Below the pieces are notes generated by a model. The model worked only from the letters and a program-made list of their open reading frames with translations, searched no databases and had not been told where the DNA came from. Source: a virus. Taken from it: 64,000 nt of DNA. The DNA lies in IMG/VR virus record IMGVR_UViG_3300036770_005287, positions 21,033-85,032 of that record; one strand, 5' to 3'. The position numbers were made by a program, and so were the translations under genes. This document shows positions 15,957 through 23,949 of this stretch, one piece after another (within the stretch, counting starts at the first letter, position 1; each line of letters opens with the position of its first letter).

Positions 15957-16210
15957 GAATCAGCACCTTCTAAGAGCATTGTTTGCAGCTTTTCGAGTGT
16001 AATTTTTTGGCAAACGCCAGTATCGGTTAACACCAAGCGCACGTATTCAGCCGGTGTGTATTGGTGCCGTTCAGCCAGTATTCTGAGCAATAGCCGCTCA
16101 GTCTTTGACATTGGGATGCGCACGTCCTGAATGTCAAACTGCCGGCGCTTCTCCCGGAAACGACGAACCCGCACGCGGGCCGCCTGGCGTTTCTTATCAG
16201 CGGTATTCAT
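15893..16210 (-). CDS. Small Arg-rich DNA-binding candidate, 105 aa
   Basis: The start chosen is the ATG at 16210, with GAGGAA upstream, overlapping the VRR-NUC gene by 14 bp. The N-terminus is strongly basic (KKRQAARVRVRRFREKRR), followed by DIQDVRIPMSKTERLLLRILAERHQYTPAEYVRLVL, which has the strand-helix-helix order of a ribbon-helix-helix protein. It sits immediately before the pac region and its last codons contain two TGATCA hexamers. A regulator of the packaging unit is plausible. Confidence 0.55.
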   Translation of the reverse strand: MNTADKKRQAARVRVRRFREKRRQFDIQDVRIPMSKTERLLLRILAERHQYTPAEYVRLVLTDTGVCQKITLEKLQTMLLEGADSDQICAHFNANKADQDSEHHS

Positions 16211-16784
16211 GCGGCAATTCCTCATCACCTGTTAGATTTGCATAGTCCAGAAATGCCCGCTTCACCGCATCCAGGCCATACGCAAACACCGCACAGTAGC
16301 CATCTGCACGCAGCTGTATCGCCTTCTTCTCCTGCTCATCAGATGGTTTTCCCTTTTCGGTTTTAAGCTCACAGCGAAAGCCGTGGTATTTCCCCCTGGC
16401 TAAATCCATACAGGTATCGAGCACGCCCTTTTTCTGGCCCTCCGCCTGCATCTTCCAGGCGGTTAACGGTCCACGCTTGCCGCTGTTAGGTACCGCGTGC
16501 GTGCGCTCATACAAATCCGGGTAGTTGTTTTCCAGCCACCAGAACAATTCCACTTGAATGTAATGCTCTTCGTTTCCCTTAATGAGCTCAGGCCGCTCCC
16601 TGAGCTGTTTTAACGCTTTACCGTGCGCCGATAGCTTGTCTTTATCCGTCGGGATGGTAGCGGGCTTTGCAGGACCTTTATTTTCTGACTTTGGCCGACT
16701 GGCCGATCTGGCACTGACGCGCAAATTCCTATTTTTCTGCATCAGCCGCTCGAAATCTTCAGGCGATAGTTTAATGCCACTCAT
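16197..16784 (-). CDS. VRR-NUC domain nuclease
   Basis: 195 residues. Residues 70-180 show the VRR-NUC fold: EEHYIQVELFWWLENNYP, a THAVPNSGKR turn, KKGVLDTCMDLARG with the catalytic Asp, CELKTEKGKPSDEQEKK with the Glu-x-Lys pair, and AVFAYGLDAVKRAFLDY. Such stand-alone PD-(D/E)XK nucleases in phages act on branched DNA (Holliday junctions) or in packaging. A basic N-terminal tail of 60 residues precedes the domain. It is in the packaging operon, so clearing branches before packaging is a fitting guess. Confidence 0.85.
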   Translation of the reverse strand: MSGIKLSPEDFERLMQKNRNLRVSARSASRPKSENKGPAKPATIPTDKDKLSAHGKALKQLRERPELIKGNEEHYIQVELFWWLENNYPDLYERTHAVPNSGKRGPLTAWKMQAEGQKKGVLDTCMDLARGKYHGFRCELKTEKGKPSDEQEKKAIQLRADGYCAVFAYGLDAVKRAFLDYANLTGDEELPHEYR

Positions 16785-18013
16785 TAGCGCTTCTTCCGGC
16801 CTTTGGCTACGGCCTTTTTCCGGGCTTCGCGCGCTTCGACATCAGCCTTAAACTTCCTCACCCAATGCGTGACGACCTGATAATGTTTCACCAGCTCATC
16901 ACCAAGCGGCGTTTCTTTTAAGTGATTGCCTATCTGGCGCAAATCCATCACCGCATCCGGATGCGCGTGTGCAATGACTGAATCTTTTTGCGCCAGCCGC
17001 TCACCTTCTCGCACGCCGGCAACAAACTCATCCACGGGCAACTCTTTGATGCGGGCTAACAGCTCTGCCTGCTGCTCTGCTGATAACGGCAATCCATCAC
17101 CTGAGCGGACCATTAACTGGCCGTTGTGCTCAAACACAACTTGGCCGCGACCGTCATAATCCAGCCCCAGGTAAGTGCAGTAAGGAGTGTCTTTGAACTC
17201 AGAGCCAAGCCAATCCCGGTTAGTGCTGAGCAAATAGAAATCAATGGTCCCTGCAATGGCATATATCGGTTGACGCTGCAGCAGCTCATTGACGCGCGTC
17301 ACGAATGTTATTTTCCGGCGCAGCTCTTCACATTGAACGTGCTTTTCTGCCAGCAGCTTGTTGGACTTTTCAACATGATTTGCCAGGGATTCGAGCGTTG
17401 GCCGGCTGGTTTCCACAACGCTGGTCATCTTGCGCAGCAACTCGTCGCGCTCATGCGCCTCCGCAATCAGTGCTGATGATTCGGCCTGCAGGCGTGAAAT
17501 TGTCACCCGCAACTCAGCAACCAGTTCAGCACTGGCAGCCTTATTGCTCATGCGCTCGTTTGTTTGTGTTAGCTCAGTCTGAAGCGCGACAACCTTGCGT
17601 TTTTGCAGTAAATGGCCGTCTTTTTCCTTGTTTAGCTCAGATTTTGTGGCTGCCAACTCTTGCCGGGTTTCGTTCAGTAAAGTTTCTAAATCGGCCGCCT
17701 TGCTGCGCCAATTGTCGGCGTTTTGAAGTGCGCTATCGAGCTGGTTTTCAACCGTACTCAGTTTGTTCTGAATGCCGATCTGGATCTTCTTTAACTGTGT
17801 CACTTCCTGCTTGCTGGCGGTCGATTGCTGCAACAGCGTGTCATACTTCAGCTCGGCCGCAGCCAAAAGCGCATTAGTGTTATCTACCAGTTCCTGATTT
17901 TCCGCTTCCAATTCGGCAATGCGCGCTTCCTGGCTTAGTAACCGCTCTGCATTGTCACTCAATACCGCTTTTTGCACCGCAATCAGTTGTGCTTGTTCGT
18001 TGCTGCCCGACAT
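16784..18013 (-). CDS. Long coiled-coil protein, 409 aa
   Basis: The start taken is the ATG at 18013, with GAGGG five bases upstream; the open frame extends to 18085 inside the upstream gene. Residues 10-250 are continuous heptads (AELEAENQELVDNTNALLAAAELKYD onward) and then a globular C-terminal part (LQRQPIYAIAGTIDFYLLSTNRDW, TPYCTYLGLDYDGRGQVVFE), ending in a Lys/Arg-rich tail. It might tether proteins to DNA. No family is recognised. Confidence 0.65.
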   Translation of the reverse strand: MSGSNEQAQLIAVQKAVLSDNAERLLSQEARIAELEAENQELVDNTNALLAAAELKYDTLLQQSTASKQEVTQLKKIQIGIQNKLSTVENQLDSALQNADNWRSKAADLETLLNETRQELAATKSELNKEKDGHLLQKRKVVALQTELTQTNERMSNKAASAELVAELRVTISRLQAESSALIAEAHERDELLRKMTSVVETSRPTLESLANHVEKSNKLLAEKHVQCEELRRKITFVTRVNELLQRQPIYAIAGTIDFYLLSTNRDWLGSEFKDTPYCTYLGLDYDGRGQVVFEHNGQLMVRSGDGLPLSAEQQAELLARIKELPVDEFVAGVREGERLAQKDSVIAHAHPDAVMDLRQIGNHLKETPLGDELVKHYQVVTHWVRKFKADVEAREARKKAVAKGRKKR

Positions 18014-18020
18014 AAAACCC

Positions 18021-18377
18021 TCAATCATTTTTATTAATGCGCGAACCGGCATAAAACCGGTCCACCGCTTTGCGTTCCAGCACATCGTTTGGCGTGATAG
18101 CGACCAGATACTGATGTTTGAGTTTTTTGTACTCTTTTTCAGCTGCAGCTAGGCGCTGGGATTGCGCCTTAATCACACCGATCGCATGCATGAGTTCAAC
18201 GCCGGTACCATGGCAATCCATACAATCGAGCGGCCCGAGCAACCCGGACACCTTGCCTGTACCCTTGCACACCTGACAAAGCGGCATCGACTTGACCGCG
18301 GGCTCATCCGATATCACTTCAATCGTGACAATAACGGGCGTTGCCGCGGTGCCTTTGCGGGGGACTATCTTGCTCAC
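18021..18377 (-). CDS. DnaJ-type CxxCxGxG zinc protein, 118 aa
   Basis: Starts at GTG 18377, with AGGA (from the adjacent element) nine bases upstream. It contains CQVCKGTGKV and CMDCHGTGV, two CxxCxGxG half-sites that form one zinc centre in DnaJ-like proteins, and then a helical tail. Without a J-domain it is a stand-alone zinc module. It opens the minus-strand packaging operon. RNA or protein binding is possible. Confidence 0.65.
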   Translation of the reverse strand: MSKIVPRKGTAATPVIVTIEVISDEPAVKSMPLCQVCKGTGKVSGLLGPLDCMDCHGTGVELMHAIGVIKAQSQRLAAAEKEYKKLKHQYLVAITPNDVLERKAVDRFYAGSRINKND

Positions 18378-18384
18378 CCTGATT

Positions 18385-18398
18385 TATCCTAACGTTGA
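18385..18398 (+). promoter_or_regulatory. Dispersed regulatory element, copy 5
   Basis: TATCCTAACGTTGA continuing ACAGG, between divergent genes starting at 18377 (minus) and 18534 (plus). Its reverse strand supplies the AGGA before the minus-strand start. Confidence 0.65.
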
Positions 18399-18533
18399 AC
18401 AGGCTTTAATTATGACAAAGTGTTACGGGTAACGCAAAGAGATTTAACTTAATCCGGTTGCGAGTTGCGCAACTTGCACCAATTTGATATATTGAAACCG
18501 TCCAGTGAGGACTCGGATAAACAGGAGGTGGTA

Positions 18534-18809
18534 TTGCAGGTAGTGTTAAAGCCTGGCACTGAAGAATCGACACGACGCGCATTGCGTGAAATGTCACAGT
18601 CAGCGGCGCAGAAAGTGACTGAAGTAATGCAGATTTTAAGCAAGTCTGTTTCACTTCAGGAGGCCAAAAAGGCCCTTTTGGGCGATATGGCCATAGATGG
18701 TGAGTCATTCAGCATTTTGATTAAAGAAAATTTCCAGTTTGTAGTTGCGGGAATTCTCGGGCAGGAACAAGACGATTTGCTGATAGTTGAGGTTAAGGCC
18801 TACAACTAG
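18534..18809 (+). CDS. Small hypothetical protein, 91 aa
   Basis: A strong AGGAGG at 18523-18528 sets the start at the TTG at 18534; the frame is open further back to 18465. The product begins MQVVLKPGTEES and has a helical centre (ALREMSQSAAQKVTEVMQILSKSVSLQEAKKALL) and a beta-rich end. It precedes a HigA-like gene on the same strand, 56 bp apart, but does not look like a HigB toxin. Confidence 0.6.
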   Translation: MQVVLKPGTEESTRRALREMSQSAAQKVTEVMQILSKSVSLQEAKKALLGDMAIDGESFSILIKENFQFVVAGILGQEQDDLLIVEVKAYN

Positions 18810-18865
18810 CCTCGGGCGGCGCGCTGGGACACCGGCGCCAACCCTTAATCATTAGGAATTACATT

Positions 18866-19168
18866 ATGAACACATCATTCGTGACACTTGAACAGCTGCG
18901 CAGCGAAGGCTTAATTGGGGCGCCGCTTGGCGTCGGCTATCATATCGATCAGTTTATTCGCCGCTTGGGCCTGACCAAAGAAGAGGCCGCAAAACGTATT
19001 GGCGTATCAAAATCAACCATCACCCGCGTTGTGAATGGCGATTCACAGTTATCAGTAGAGCTGAGCGCAAAGCTGAAGCAACACTTAGACGCCCCCGTCG
19101 AGCTATTTTTCAGAATCGACGCAGAGGCCAAGGCCTACCAGGTAGATCAAATGCTGAAAACGACATGA
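18866..19168 (+). CDS. HigA/XRE-family HTH protein
   Basis: 100 residues: GVGYHIDQFIRRLGLTKEEAAKRIGVSKSTITRVVNGDSQLSVELSAKLKQHLDAPVELFFRID has the HigA (XRE) layout, with the HTH at about 37-60. Start ATG follows TTAGGAATTACATT. HigA proteins normally pair with a HigB toxin; none is adjacent here, so it may be a free regulator or an antitoxin with an unrecognised partner at 18534. Confidence 0.8.
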   Translation: MNTSFVTLEQLRSEGLIGAPLGVGYHIDQFIRRLGLTKEEAAKRIGVSKSTITRVVNGDSQLSVELSAKLKQHLDAPVELFFRIDAEAKAYQVDQMLKTT

Positions 19169-19171
19169 AAA

Positions 19172-19196
19172 AGCCCGGCGATTGCCGGGCTTTTCT
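19172..19196. terminator. Bidirectional terminator between converging genes
   Basis: AGCCCGGC and GCCGGGCT pair around GATT; T-runs follow on both strands. It closes the HigA-like gene and the minus-strand gene at 19201. Confidence 0.85.
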
Positions 19197-19200
19197 TTGA

Positions 19201-19569
19201 TTAGACAACCAGTATATCCGGGTTATCGCCATCACCTTTTAGTAAAATTGGCTCTGACTTCACCGGATTCAATTCTTGACCAATATCCAACGAAACATCA
19301 CAAGTAATTAGATCGCCACTCTTCATATCCATCCCTGCATAGTTGAAAGGTAAGTACATTAAAGGATTGCCGGAACTTACATCTATCACACCAATGTTGG
19401 CGTTCAGACTTATGATTGCTCTGTCAAGCAACTCTAAAACAAAGCCATTTTCCTTTGTTGTAAGCGTTGCACTCGCCTTTACGCCGGAGCCGAGATCCAG
19501 ATATACAGGCAATTTGTCATATTCCGGCAAGCTAAAAAGTTTCTTCATTGCTTCAGTTGCCACTGGCAT
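19201..19569 (-). CDS. Hypothetical beta-rich protein, 122 aa
   Basis: Starts MPVATEAMKKLFSLPEYD. Alternating strands (VYLDLGSGVKASATLTT, GFVLELLDRAIISL, SGDLITCDVSLDIG) suggest a small beta-barrel or sandwich. It is the last gene of the 19201-22258 minus-strand run of small genes. No family is recognised. Confidence 0.55.
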   Translation of the reverse strand: MPVATEAMKKLFSLPEYDKLPVYLDLGSGVKASATLTTKENGFVLELLDRAIISLNANIGVIDVSSGNPLMYLPFNYAGMDMKSGDLITCDVSLDIGQELNPVKSEPILLKGDGDNPDILVV

Positions 19570-19592
19570 AGCAGCCCCTCCCTATATTGCTT

Positions 19593-19877
19593 TTAATCCG
19601 CACCAACCAGCTGGCAAGAATGTTTTATTTCAATACCCGGCATATTGGCCCGCAATCCATCTGCAAAGTCATCACAAGCCTTTTTGGTGGCAAATGCCAA
19701 CCGGGCAGTGTCCGCATCAATAGCAACGCCGGTTCCCATCTTCACTGCAGCATAGACAACGCTCAGGATCCATCGTTCTGACGTTGGCGGCTCAGGCCAG
19801 TTGCCTGGATTGTCGCCACGGGCAAAAGCCGCCAGCGGGAATAACGTTAATAGCAGTAAGCGTTTAGTTGTCTTCAT
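19593..19877 (-). CDS. Small exported protein with signal peptide, 94 aa
   Basis: The ATG at 19875-19877 is chosen because it begins a classical signal peptide, MKTTKRLLLLTLFPLAAFARG, with AFA before the expected cleavage; it overlaps the previous gene by 14 bp. The mature part has two cysteines (KKACDDF, KHSCQLV) that could form a disulfide in the periplasm. Envelope modification or superinfection exclusion is possible, unproven. Confidence 0.65.
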   Translation of the reverse strand: MKTTKRLLLLTLFPLAAFARGDNPGNWPEPPTSERWILSVVYAAVKMGTGVAIDADTARLAFATKKACDDFADGLRANMPGIEIKHSCQLVGAD

Positions 19878-20229
19878 CTGCCCTGCTTTCGGCTGCGAAA
19901 TATTGCTTTTGCTCAACATTAGTAATGCCCCAGCAACCAATCTGAACATGCTTGTCCGCCCATGCCTTAATCAACTCCAAAAGCTCGGATTCACCTTCTT
20001 CGCTGACGTGAAGGTTTCCATTGGCAAGATCACCAACTTCTTCTGACAAGCCCTCATCAAGATTTTCCAGCACATAGGTAACGACGATATCACTAAGCAA
20101 AGCTGATGCTTTAATGTCTTTTCGCTCTCCCTGGTAATAGATATCACCGTCTGAAAGCCCAAGGGCGCCCACGTCCTCAGCGTTAAACAATTCACCATCT
20201 GTGCTGTAGTACAAGTCTTTATCTGCCAT
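19864..20229 (-). CDS. Acidic hypothetical protein, 121 aa
   Basis: A strongly acidic product (MADKDLYYSTDGELFNAEDVGALGLSDGD; LENLDEGLSEEVGDL). Small acidic phage proteins are often inhibitors or DNA mimics, but composition alone does not show this. It overlaps the exported protein gene. Confidence 0.55.
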   Translation of the reverse strand: MADKDLYYSTDGELFNAEDVGALGLSDGDIYYQGERKDIKASALLSDIVVTYVLENLDEGLSEEVGDLANGNLHVSEEGESELLELIKAWADKHVQIGCWGITNVEQKQYFAAESRADEDN

Positions 20230-20240
20230 GACGATTCCTT

Positions 20241-20465
20241 TTAAAACTTTTCATGCTGCTGAACACCTCTTTTAAGGCCTAATGAATCACGCACCGCATT
20301 CAACTCTGCGCAACAGTGCCTGGCAACCTGCCCGGTAACGCTGTCATTTTCCAACACTGTTTTCTCAATGCTGTTTAAAGCCGCTTCAACATCGGCCAAA
20401 TCTGAAATTGAGTAGGTGACAGACTTAGCTGTAGGATTAATACGCATCTTAGAATGTTTCTCCAT
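20241..20465 (-). CDS. Hypothetical protein, 74 aa
   Basis: A helical small protein (SISDLADVEAALNSIEKTVLEND). Two in-frame ATGs (20465 and 20447) are possible; the second has GGAG twelve bases upstream. No function is recognised. Confidence 0.45.
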   Translation of the reverse strand: MEKHSKMRINPTAKSVTYSISDLADVEAALNSIEKTVLENDSVTGQVARHCCAELNAVRDSLGLKRGVQQHEKF

Positions 20466-20480
20466 AACTCTTTGCTATTT

Positions 20481-20900
20481 TCAATGTTTGTCATTTCCTT
20501 TGATTGCTGTGAACCGCTCATACGTGATCCGCTGCCAGCTCTCTGACGCATCGACATCATTGCTACAGCAGTGAACCCCCTGCAGGCCAAACGCGGCTGC
20601 ATCCCATGGCATTTGTGTAGTGCCCTGGCAGGCTGAACACTGAAAGTAAACAAAGTTGCTAGGCGGGCATTCGCCATTGTGTGCATCACCACAAATCAGG
20701 CAATGCGGCAACCAGGTAAAGTCCGGGTACTTCCCGCGCAGCTGCCAGCCAATGCCTGCAGGCTCAATCGGGATAGGTGGCATCACTGATACACACTTTT
20801 CGCAATAGGTTCGATATCCGCCAGCATTGTTCTCTGTGATTTCAACAGAACAACCAGGGCAGCGAACCACATACGGAAACTTGAATAAATTTTCAGACAT
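20481..20900 (-). CDS. Multi-zinc-ribbon protein, 139 aa
   Basis: Three cysteine pairs form zinc knuckles: RCPGC with YCEKC, CLIC with the later C of GEC, and CSAC with a CC at position 119-120. The N-terminus MSENLFKFPYVV suggests a small beta ribbon. Zinc ribbons of this type bind nucleic acid or act in protein contacts. It is part of the overlapping small-gene run. Confidence 0.6.
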   Translation of the reverse strand: MSENLFKFPYVVRCPGCSVEITENNAGGYRTYCEKCVSVMPPIPIEPAGIGWQLRGKYPDFTWLPHCLICGDAHNGECPPSNFVYFQCSACQGTTQMPWDAAAFGLQGVHCCSNDVDASESWQRITYERFTAIKGNDKH

Positions 20901-20902
20901 TA

Positions 20903-21280
20903 CTATGCCTCCCGGCCTTTTCTTAGCCCTTGCCTAAAGCGCATTCGCTCAATGATTTGCACAAGCTCATCCCGCGCCAACTCCGCATCAAATTGCGCAT
21001 CCATGAGTTTATTCAGGTCCTTGCGCATAATTGTCAGTAGCGCCTTTTCTTTCTCCACCAGCTCATCAAGGCGGGCTACATTCTCTTTTGTGTATTTGCC
21101 AAGCGCTGTCTGAACTATCTGCTTTGCCTCCTGGCGCAGCGCTATCAGGTCAGATCCAACACTCATCCTGGCGTCACACTCGGCTTTTGCTTTTTGGGCG
21201 CGCCTGGTAAATGCCGGCAATTCTTTTTCCAGAATGCTGAGCACCAAATCATCGCCTCTCAACGGCTCTTTACTGCGCAT
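20903..21280 (-). CDS. Helical hypothetical protein, 125 aa
   Basis: Start ATG 21280 has AAGGGG upstream and overlaps the upstream gene by 22 bp. Charged heptads (ENVARLDELVEKEKALLTIMRKDLNKLMDAQFDAELARDELVQIIERMR) suggest a coiled coil. No family is recognised. Confidence 0.55.
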   Translation of the reverse strand: MRSKEPLRGDDLVLSILEKELPAFTRRAQKAKAECDARMSVGSDLIALRQEAKQIVQTALGKYTKENVARLDELVEKEKALLTIMRKDLNKLMDAQFDAELARDELVQIIERMRFRQGLRKGREA

Positions 21281-21474
21281 GATGCGGCCCCTTTGACACT
21301 CAGCCAGCCAATAAAAGCCGCCAGCGATATCACTATCAGCAACCAAAAAGCACCTACGACAACGCCTTCAACAGCATCCCGCCAGCGCCGGCCCTGCGAA
21401 TCAAACACAAAGCCGGCAATCAGTAGCGCGATAACTCCATAGGACCAGCAAAGCCAGGTAAACAAGTCGATCAC
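21259..21474 (-). CDS. Small membrane protein, 71 aa
   Basis: Two hydrophobic spans, FTWLCWSYGVIALLIAGFVF and AVEGVVVGAFWLLIVISLAAF, are joined by a basic DSQGRRWRD loop. The size and two-span hairpin are compatible with a holin or a superinfection-exclusion protein, but no lysis gene is adjacent. Confidence 0.6.
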   Translation of the reverse strand: MIDLFTWLCWSYGVIALLIAGFVFDSQGRRWRDAVEGVVVGAFWLLIVISLAAFIGWLSVKGAASCAVKSR

Positions 21475-21770
21475 TGCTTATCATCCTTTCGCCACCAGCC
21501 GCCAGTGACACAAAACCATACCCCTGCAACGATGATGCACATCAGTCGATACGGCGTAGTTATCCAATGCCACACGGTATGCAAAGCTGGCCCCAGCCGT
21601 GAAGGGCGATACCGCAAAGCACGCTCCCGGCTCAACGCTGCCAACGCATCTTTTTCACGGGCAACACTTTCCGCCAGCTCATCACAGGTCAGCGCGTGCA
21701 ACTCTGCGAGTGTCTGATACTGGCGTAGTAAACCGGCATAATCAGCCGCGGGTTCAAAATTCTTTCGCAT
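21471..21770 (-). CDS. Small protein with C-terminal membrane anchor, 99 aa
   Basis: An N-terminal helical cytoplasmic part (GLLRQYQTLAELHALTCDELAES) is followed by a single span, LMCIIVAGVWFCVTGGWW. It overlaps the 71-residue membrane protein by ATGA, so the two may form a complex. Confidence 0.6.
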   Translation of the reverse strand: MRKNFEPAADYAGLLRQYQTLAELHALTCDELAESVAREKDALAALSRERALRYRPSRLGPALHTVWHWITTPYRLMCIIVAGVWFCVTGGWWRKDDKQ

Positions 21771-21970
21771 TATCCAGCTCCTAGCGCCAGTTCAGATGTT
21801 TCAGGCAGTACTTTGACGACCTTGTATTTGCTCTTGCCAATTTCCTTCTGAGCGTGCTCACCTTCGATAATGCGACACCCAAACGGGGCTGAGCGGGCAA
21901 TCAGCTTTTCGCCTTTTACCATGCCATCCCAGTCAGCCAACATGACAATCCGAACTCTTGTACTGCGCAT
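21770..21970 (-). CDS. Hypothetical protein, 66 aa
   Basis: The ATG at 21970 is preferred over an upstream in-frame ATG at 22000 because the latter lies in the terminator stem. The product is MRSTRVRIVMLADWDGM with basic and beta-rich segments. It overlaps the next gene by one base. Confidence 0.5.
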   Translation of the reverse strand: MRSTRVRIVMLADWDGMVKGEKLIARSAPFGCRIIEGEHAQKEIGKSKYKVVKVLPETSELALGAG

Positions 21971-21984
21971 AAATAAATCCCAAC

Positions 21985-22006
21985 AAAAAAGGCCCATCAA
22001 AGGGCC
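21985..22006 (-). terminator. Rho-independent terminator, minus strand
   Basis: GGCCC (22002-22006 complement) pairs with 21991-21995 around TTTGAT and is followed by T6. It ends the 22022 gene and separates it from the run below. Confidence 0.75.
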
Positions 22007-22021
22007 ACGTATGCCTAACCG

Positions 22022-22258
22022 TTAGAGCTTGATAACCCGATAGCCCCGCTCACTGCCATGCCAGTGGATCCGACGCATTTTGCTCACAACTGGCGCCTGA
22101 CCGCGCAGCGGTTCGTTTGCGTCAACAGCTGGCGCGCAATTACTGCAGCTGGCCTTTAACTGTCTCAGCGCCTCACTGAAGCCAGCGCCGGTTGTTCTGA
22201 ATGTGAATGATTTGCCCGCTTTGATAGCATCCGCTATCATGCCAACTGTATTGCTCAT
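22022..22258 (-). CDS. Hypothetical protein, 78 aa
   Basis: Starts MSNTVGMIADAIKAGKSFTFRTTG; contains a CSNC pair and ends RIHWHGSERGYRVIKL. No family is recognised. It is followed directly by a terminator. Confidence 0.5.
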   Translation of the reverse strand: MSNTVGMIADAIKAGKSFTFRTTGAGFSEALRQLKASCSNCAPAVDANEPLRGQAPVVSKMRRIHWHGSERGYRVIKL

Positions 22259-22302
22259 GTAAGCTCCTAAGTCTGCCCGACTTGTTTATTGTGACGATAC
22301 GC

Positions 22303-22333
22303 GCCCTACGGCAGTTACCAGCTGCTGTAGGGC
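22303..22333. repeat. Stable hairpin between two small genes
   Basis: GCCCTACGGCAG and CTGCTGTAGGGC form a 12-bp stem with one G-U pair. There is no T-run, so it may stabilise or process mRNA rather than end it. Confidence 0.55.
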
Positions 22334-22341
22334 AACACCTT

Positions 22342-22608
22342 TCAAATGCCGTTATCCGGCAATCTCTTGCGCTCCACGCTGTTTAAGCTACTCATTAATC
22401 GACTGAAATACGCTTTTCTGTATTCATCTAATTCGCCAGAATCACGCAGCTCATTGAACCGATTTACACTGTAAATCCCTTTAGATTCAATTAGTTCCTT
22501 GGTGAATTGCTCAACGTTTGGCTTAAAGGCCTGAAACCCTGCTTTCATCCAATCAGCGATAGCCAACACGACTTGTTTTTGCTCTTCACTCAGCGGTTGC
22601 TGTGCCAT
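22342..22608 (-). CDS. Hypothetical helical protein, 88 aa
   Basis: Starts at ATG 22608 with AGGA six bases upstream, supplied by the dispersed element. Fully helical (EEQKQVVLAIADWMKAGFQAF). One copy of the 17-bp palindrome falls inside its coding sequence. It is divergent to parA. Confidence 0.55.
   Translation of the reverse strand: MAQQPLSEEQKQVVLAIADWMKAGFQAFKPNVEQFTKELIESKGIYSVNRFNELRDSGELDEYRKAYFSRLMSSLNSVERKRLPDNGI
22461..22477. promoter_or_regulatory. 17-bp palindrome, copy 1 (inside a gene)
   Basis: GATTTACACTGTAAATC, a perfect dyad within the 22342-22608 coding sequence. The flanks are not symmetric here, unlike copies 2 and 4. Confidence 0.5.
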
Positions 22609-22612
22609 TGTT

Positions 22613-22626
22613 TATCCTAACGTTAA
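22613..22626 (+). promoter_or_regulatory. Dispersed regulatory element, copy 6
   Basis: TATCCTAACGTTAA between the divergent 22608 gene and parA, oriented toward parA. The rest of 22627-22764 is AT-rich and likely contains the parA promoter (a TATAGA near 22740). Confidence 0.65.
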
Positions 22627-22764
22627 TAACGCTTAATAATGGAATGTTTTTAAATTAGTTACTTTCGACGTGCAATGCAAGGAATATTTCAATACTTTTT
22701 GGTGCTTTCTCCTGTTTTTTATGGAATGATGCTAATTGTATAGAGGCAGACAACGGGAACTACC

Positions 22765-23949
22765 ATGAAAAATCCGATTAATACCCTTCAAACACTGCGC
22801 GATATCGGCGCACGCATCAAAGGCGTTGTGTCCTGGAATCGTGAATCGACGTTATTAGACGCCGCCAGCCCCACCGGCAAGTTTATGCGGCACTACAACC
22901 AGGCTGAAGCCATCCGGGCAACAGGCTGCCATGAAAAGAATATCGGGGAATACTGCGCAAAGCTCGATATTGATCCGCGGGATGGTCAGCGCTGGCGGAT
23001 AAACCTGGCAGACGTGCAACGGATCCGCCAGCTGGTGAATGGCAAAAACTTTAAGCGCGCAGCGGACCAGGAATTGGCTGTTATCACAGTCAGTAGCCTC
23101 AAAGGCGGAGCCAGCAAAACAGTTTCATCTGTCACCCTGGCAACAGGCCTTGCTACTGAATGCCTGGCAAACTACCGGATAGGCGTGATTGACTTAGATC
23201 CGCAATCCACAGCAACAGCCATTTTAAACCCGCTGGCGGATGAGACTTATATTTCAGTGGGCGACCTGATGATGGACGCCGTTGAGCTCGATGCCGGTGA
23301 AACCTTCGAGGATGCATGCCGGCACGCATTTGTAGAAACCAATGTGCCGAATCTGCGCTTGCTGCCGGCCAAAGACAGCGACCGCGAATATGAGCTACTG
23401 GCAGAAGAGCGCAAGATGAAGGGCCATTATGTAGCGTATAAGGACCTGCAGCGCATCATTGACGCCGTTGCTGATGACTTTGACATCATCATTATTGATA
23501 CGTCACCACAATTCAGCACAGCAACGCTATCTGCGCACTACGTTGCCAACAGTCTGATCATTCCGTTAAAGCCTACAGAGAACGACCGGGACGCAACACA
23601 CAAGTACCTGCAGTACCTGGCACAGATGTATGAGCTGTTAGCAGGCCTTGGCCATCCCGGCTATGACAGCGTGCGTATTCTGCTGAGCTGTATCAGAAGC
23701 AACAGCGCCACTATCCGAGCCATTGCCAATGAGATCCGGGGCGTTTTGGGCTCACACTGCTTTACCACTGAAATTCCAGAGTCTGAGGCCGTACTAACAT
23801 GCGCAAAACAGTACTGTACGGTCTTTGATTTAAGCCCGCACGAATACACCCCATTTGGCAGCCGGCGCACGCTCACCGACGCACAGGAACGATTTGGTGA
23901 ACTGGTGAAAGAAGTCGAAGCCACGTTGCAGAAAAAATGGGGGCTCTGA
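22765..23949 (+). CDS. parA: ParA partition ATPase (P1 type, with N-terminal HTH)
   Basis: 394 residues. The first 105 are an added DNA-binding region (YNQAEAIRATGCHEKNIGEYC and DVQRIRQLVNGK), as in type Ia plasmid ParA that represses its own operon. The ATPase follows: deviant Walker A KGGASKTVSS, DLDPQSTATA (A'), IIIIDTSPQF (Walker B). It forms a nucleoid gradient that moves ParB-bound plasmid copies. It starts the parA-zinc protein-parB operon; its stop overlaps the next start as TGATG. Confidence 0.95.
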   Translation: MKNPINTLQTLRDIGARIKGVVSWNRESTLLDAASPTGKFMRHYNQAEAIRATGCHEKNIGEYCAKLDIDPRDGQRWRINLADVQRIRQLVNGKNFKRAADQELAVITVSSLKGGASKTVSSVTLATGLATECLANYRIGVIDLDPQSTATAILNPLADETYISVGDLMMDAVELDAGETFEDACRHAFVETNVPNLRLLPAKDSDREYELLAEERKMKGHYVAYKDLQRIIDAVADDFDIIIIDTSPQFSTATLSAHYVANSLIIPLKPTENDRDATHKYLQYLAQMYELLAGLGHPGYDSVRILLSCIRSNSATIRAIANEIRGVLGSHCFTTEIPESEAVLTCAKQYCTVFDLSPHEYTPFGSRRTLTDAQERFGELVKEVEATLQKKWGL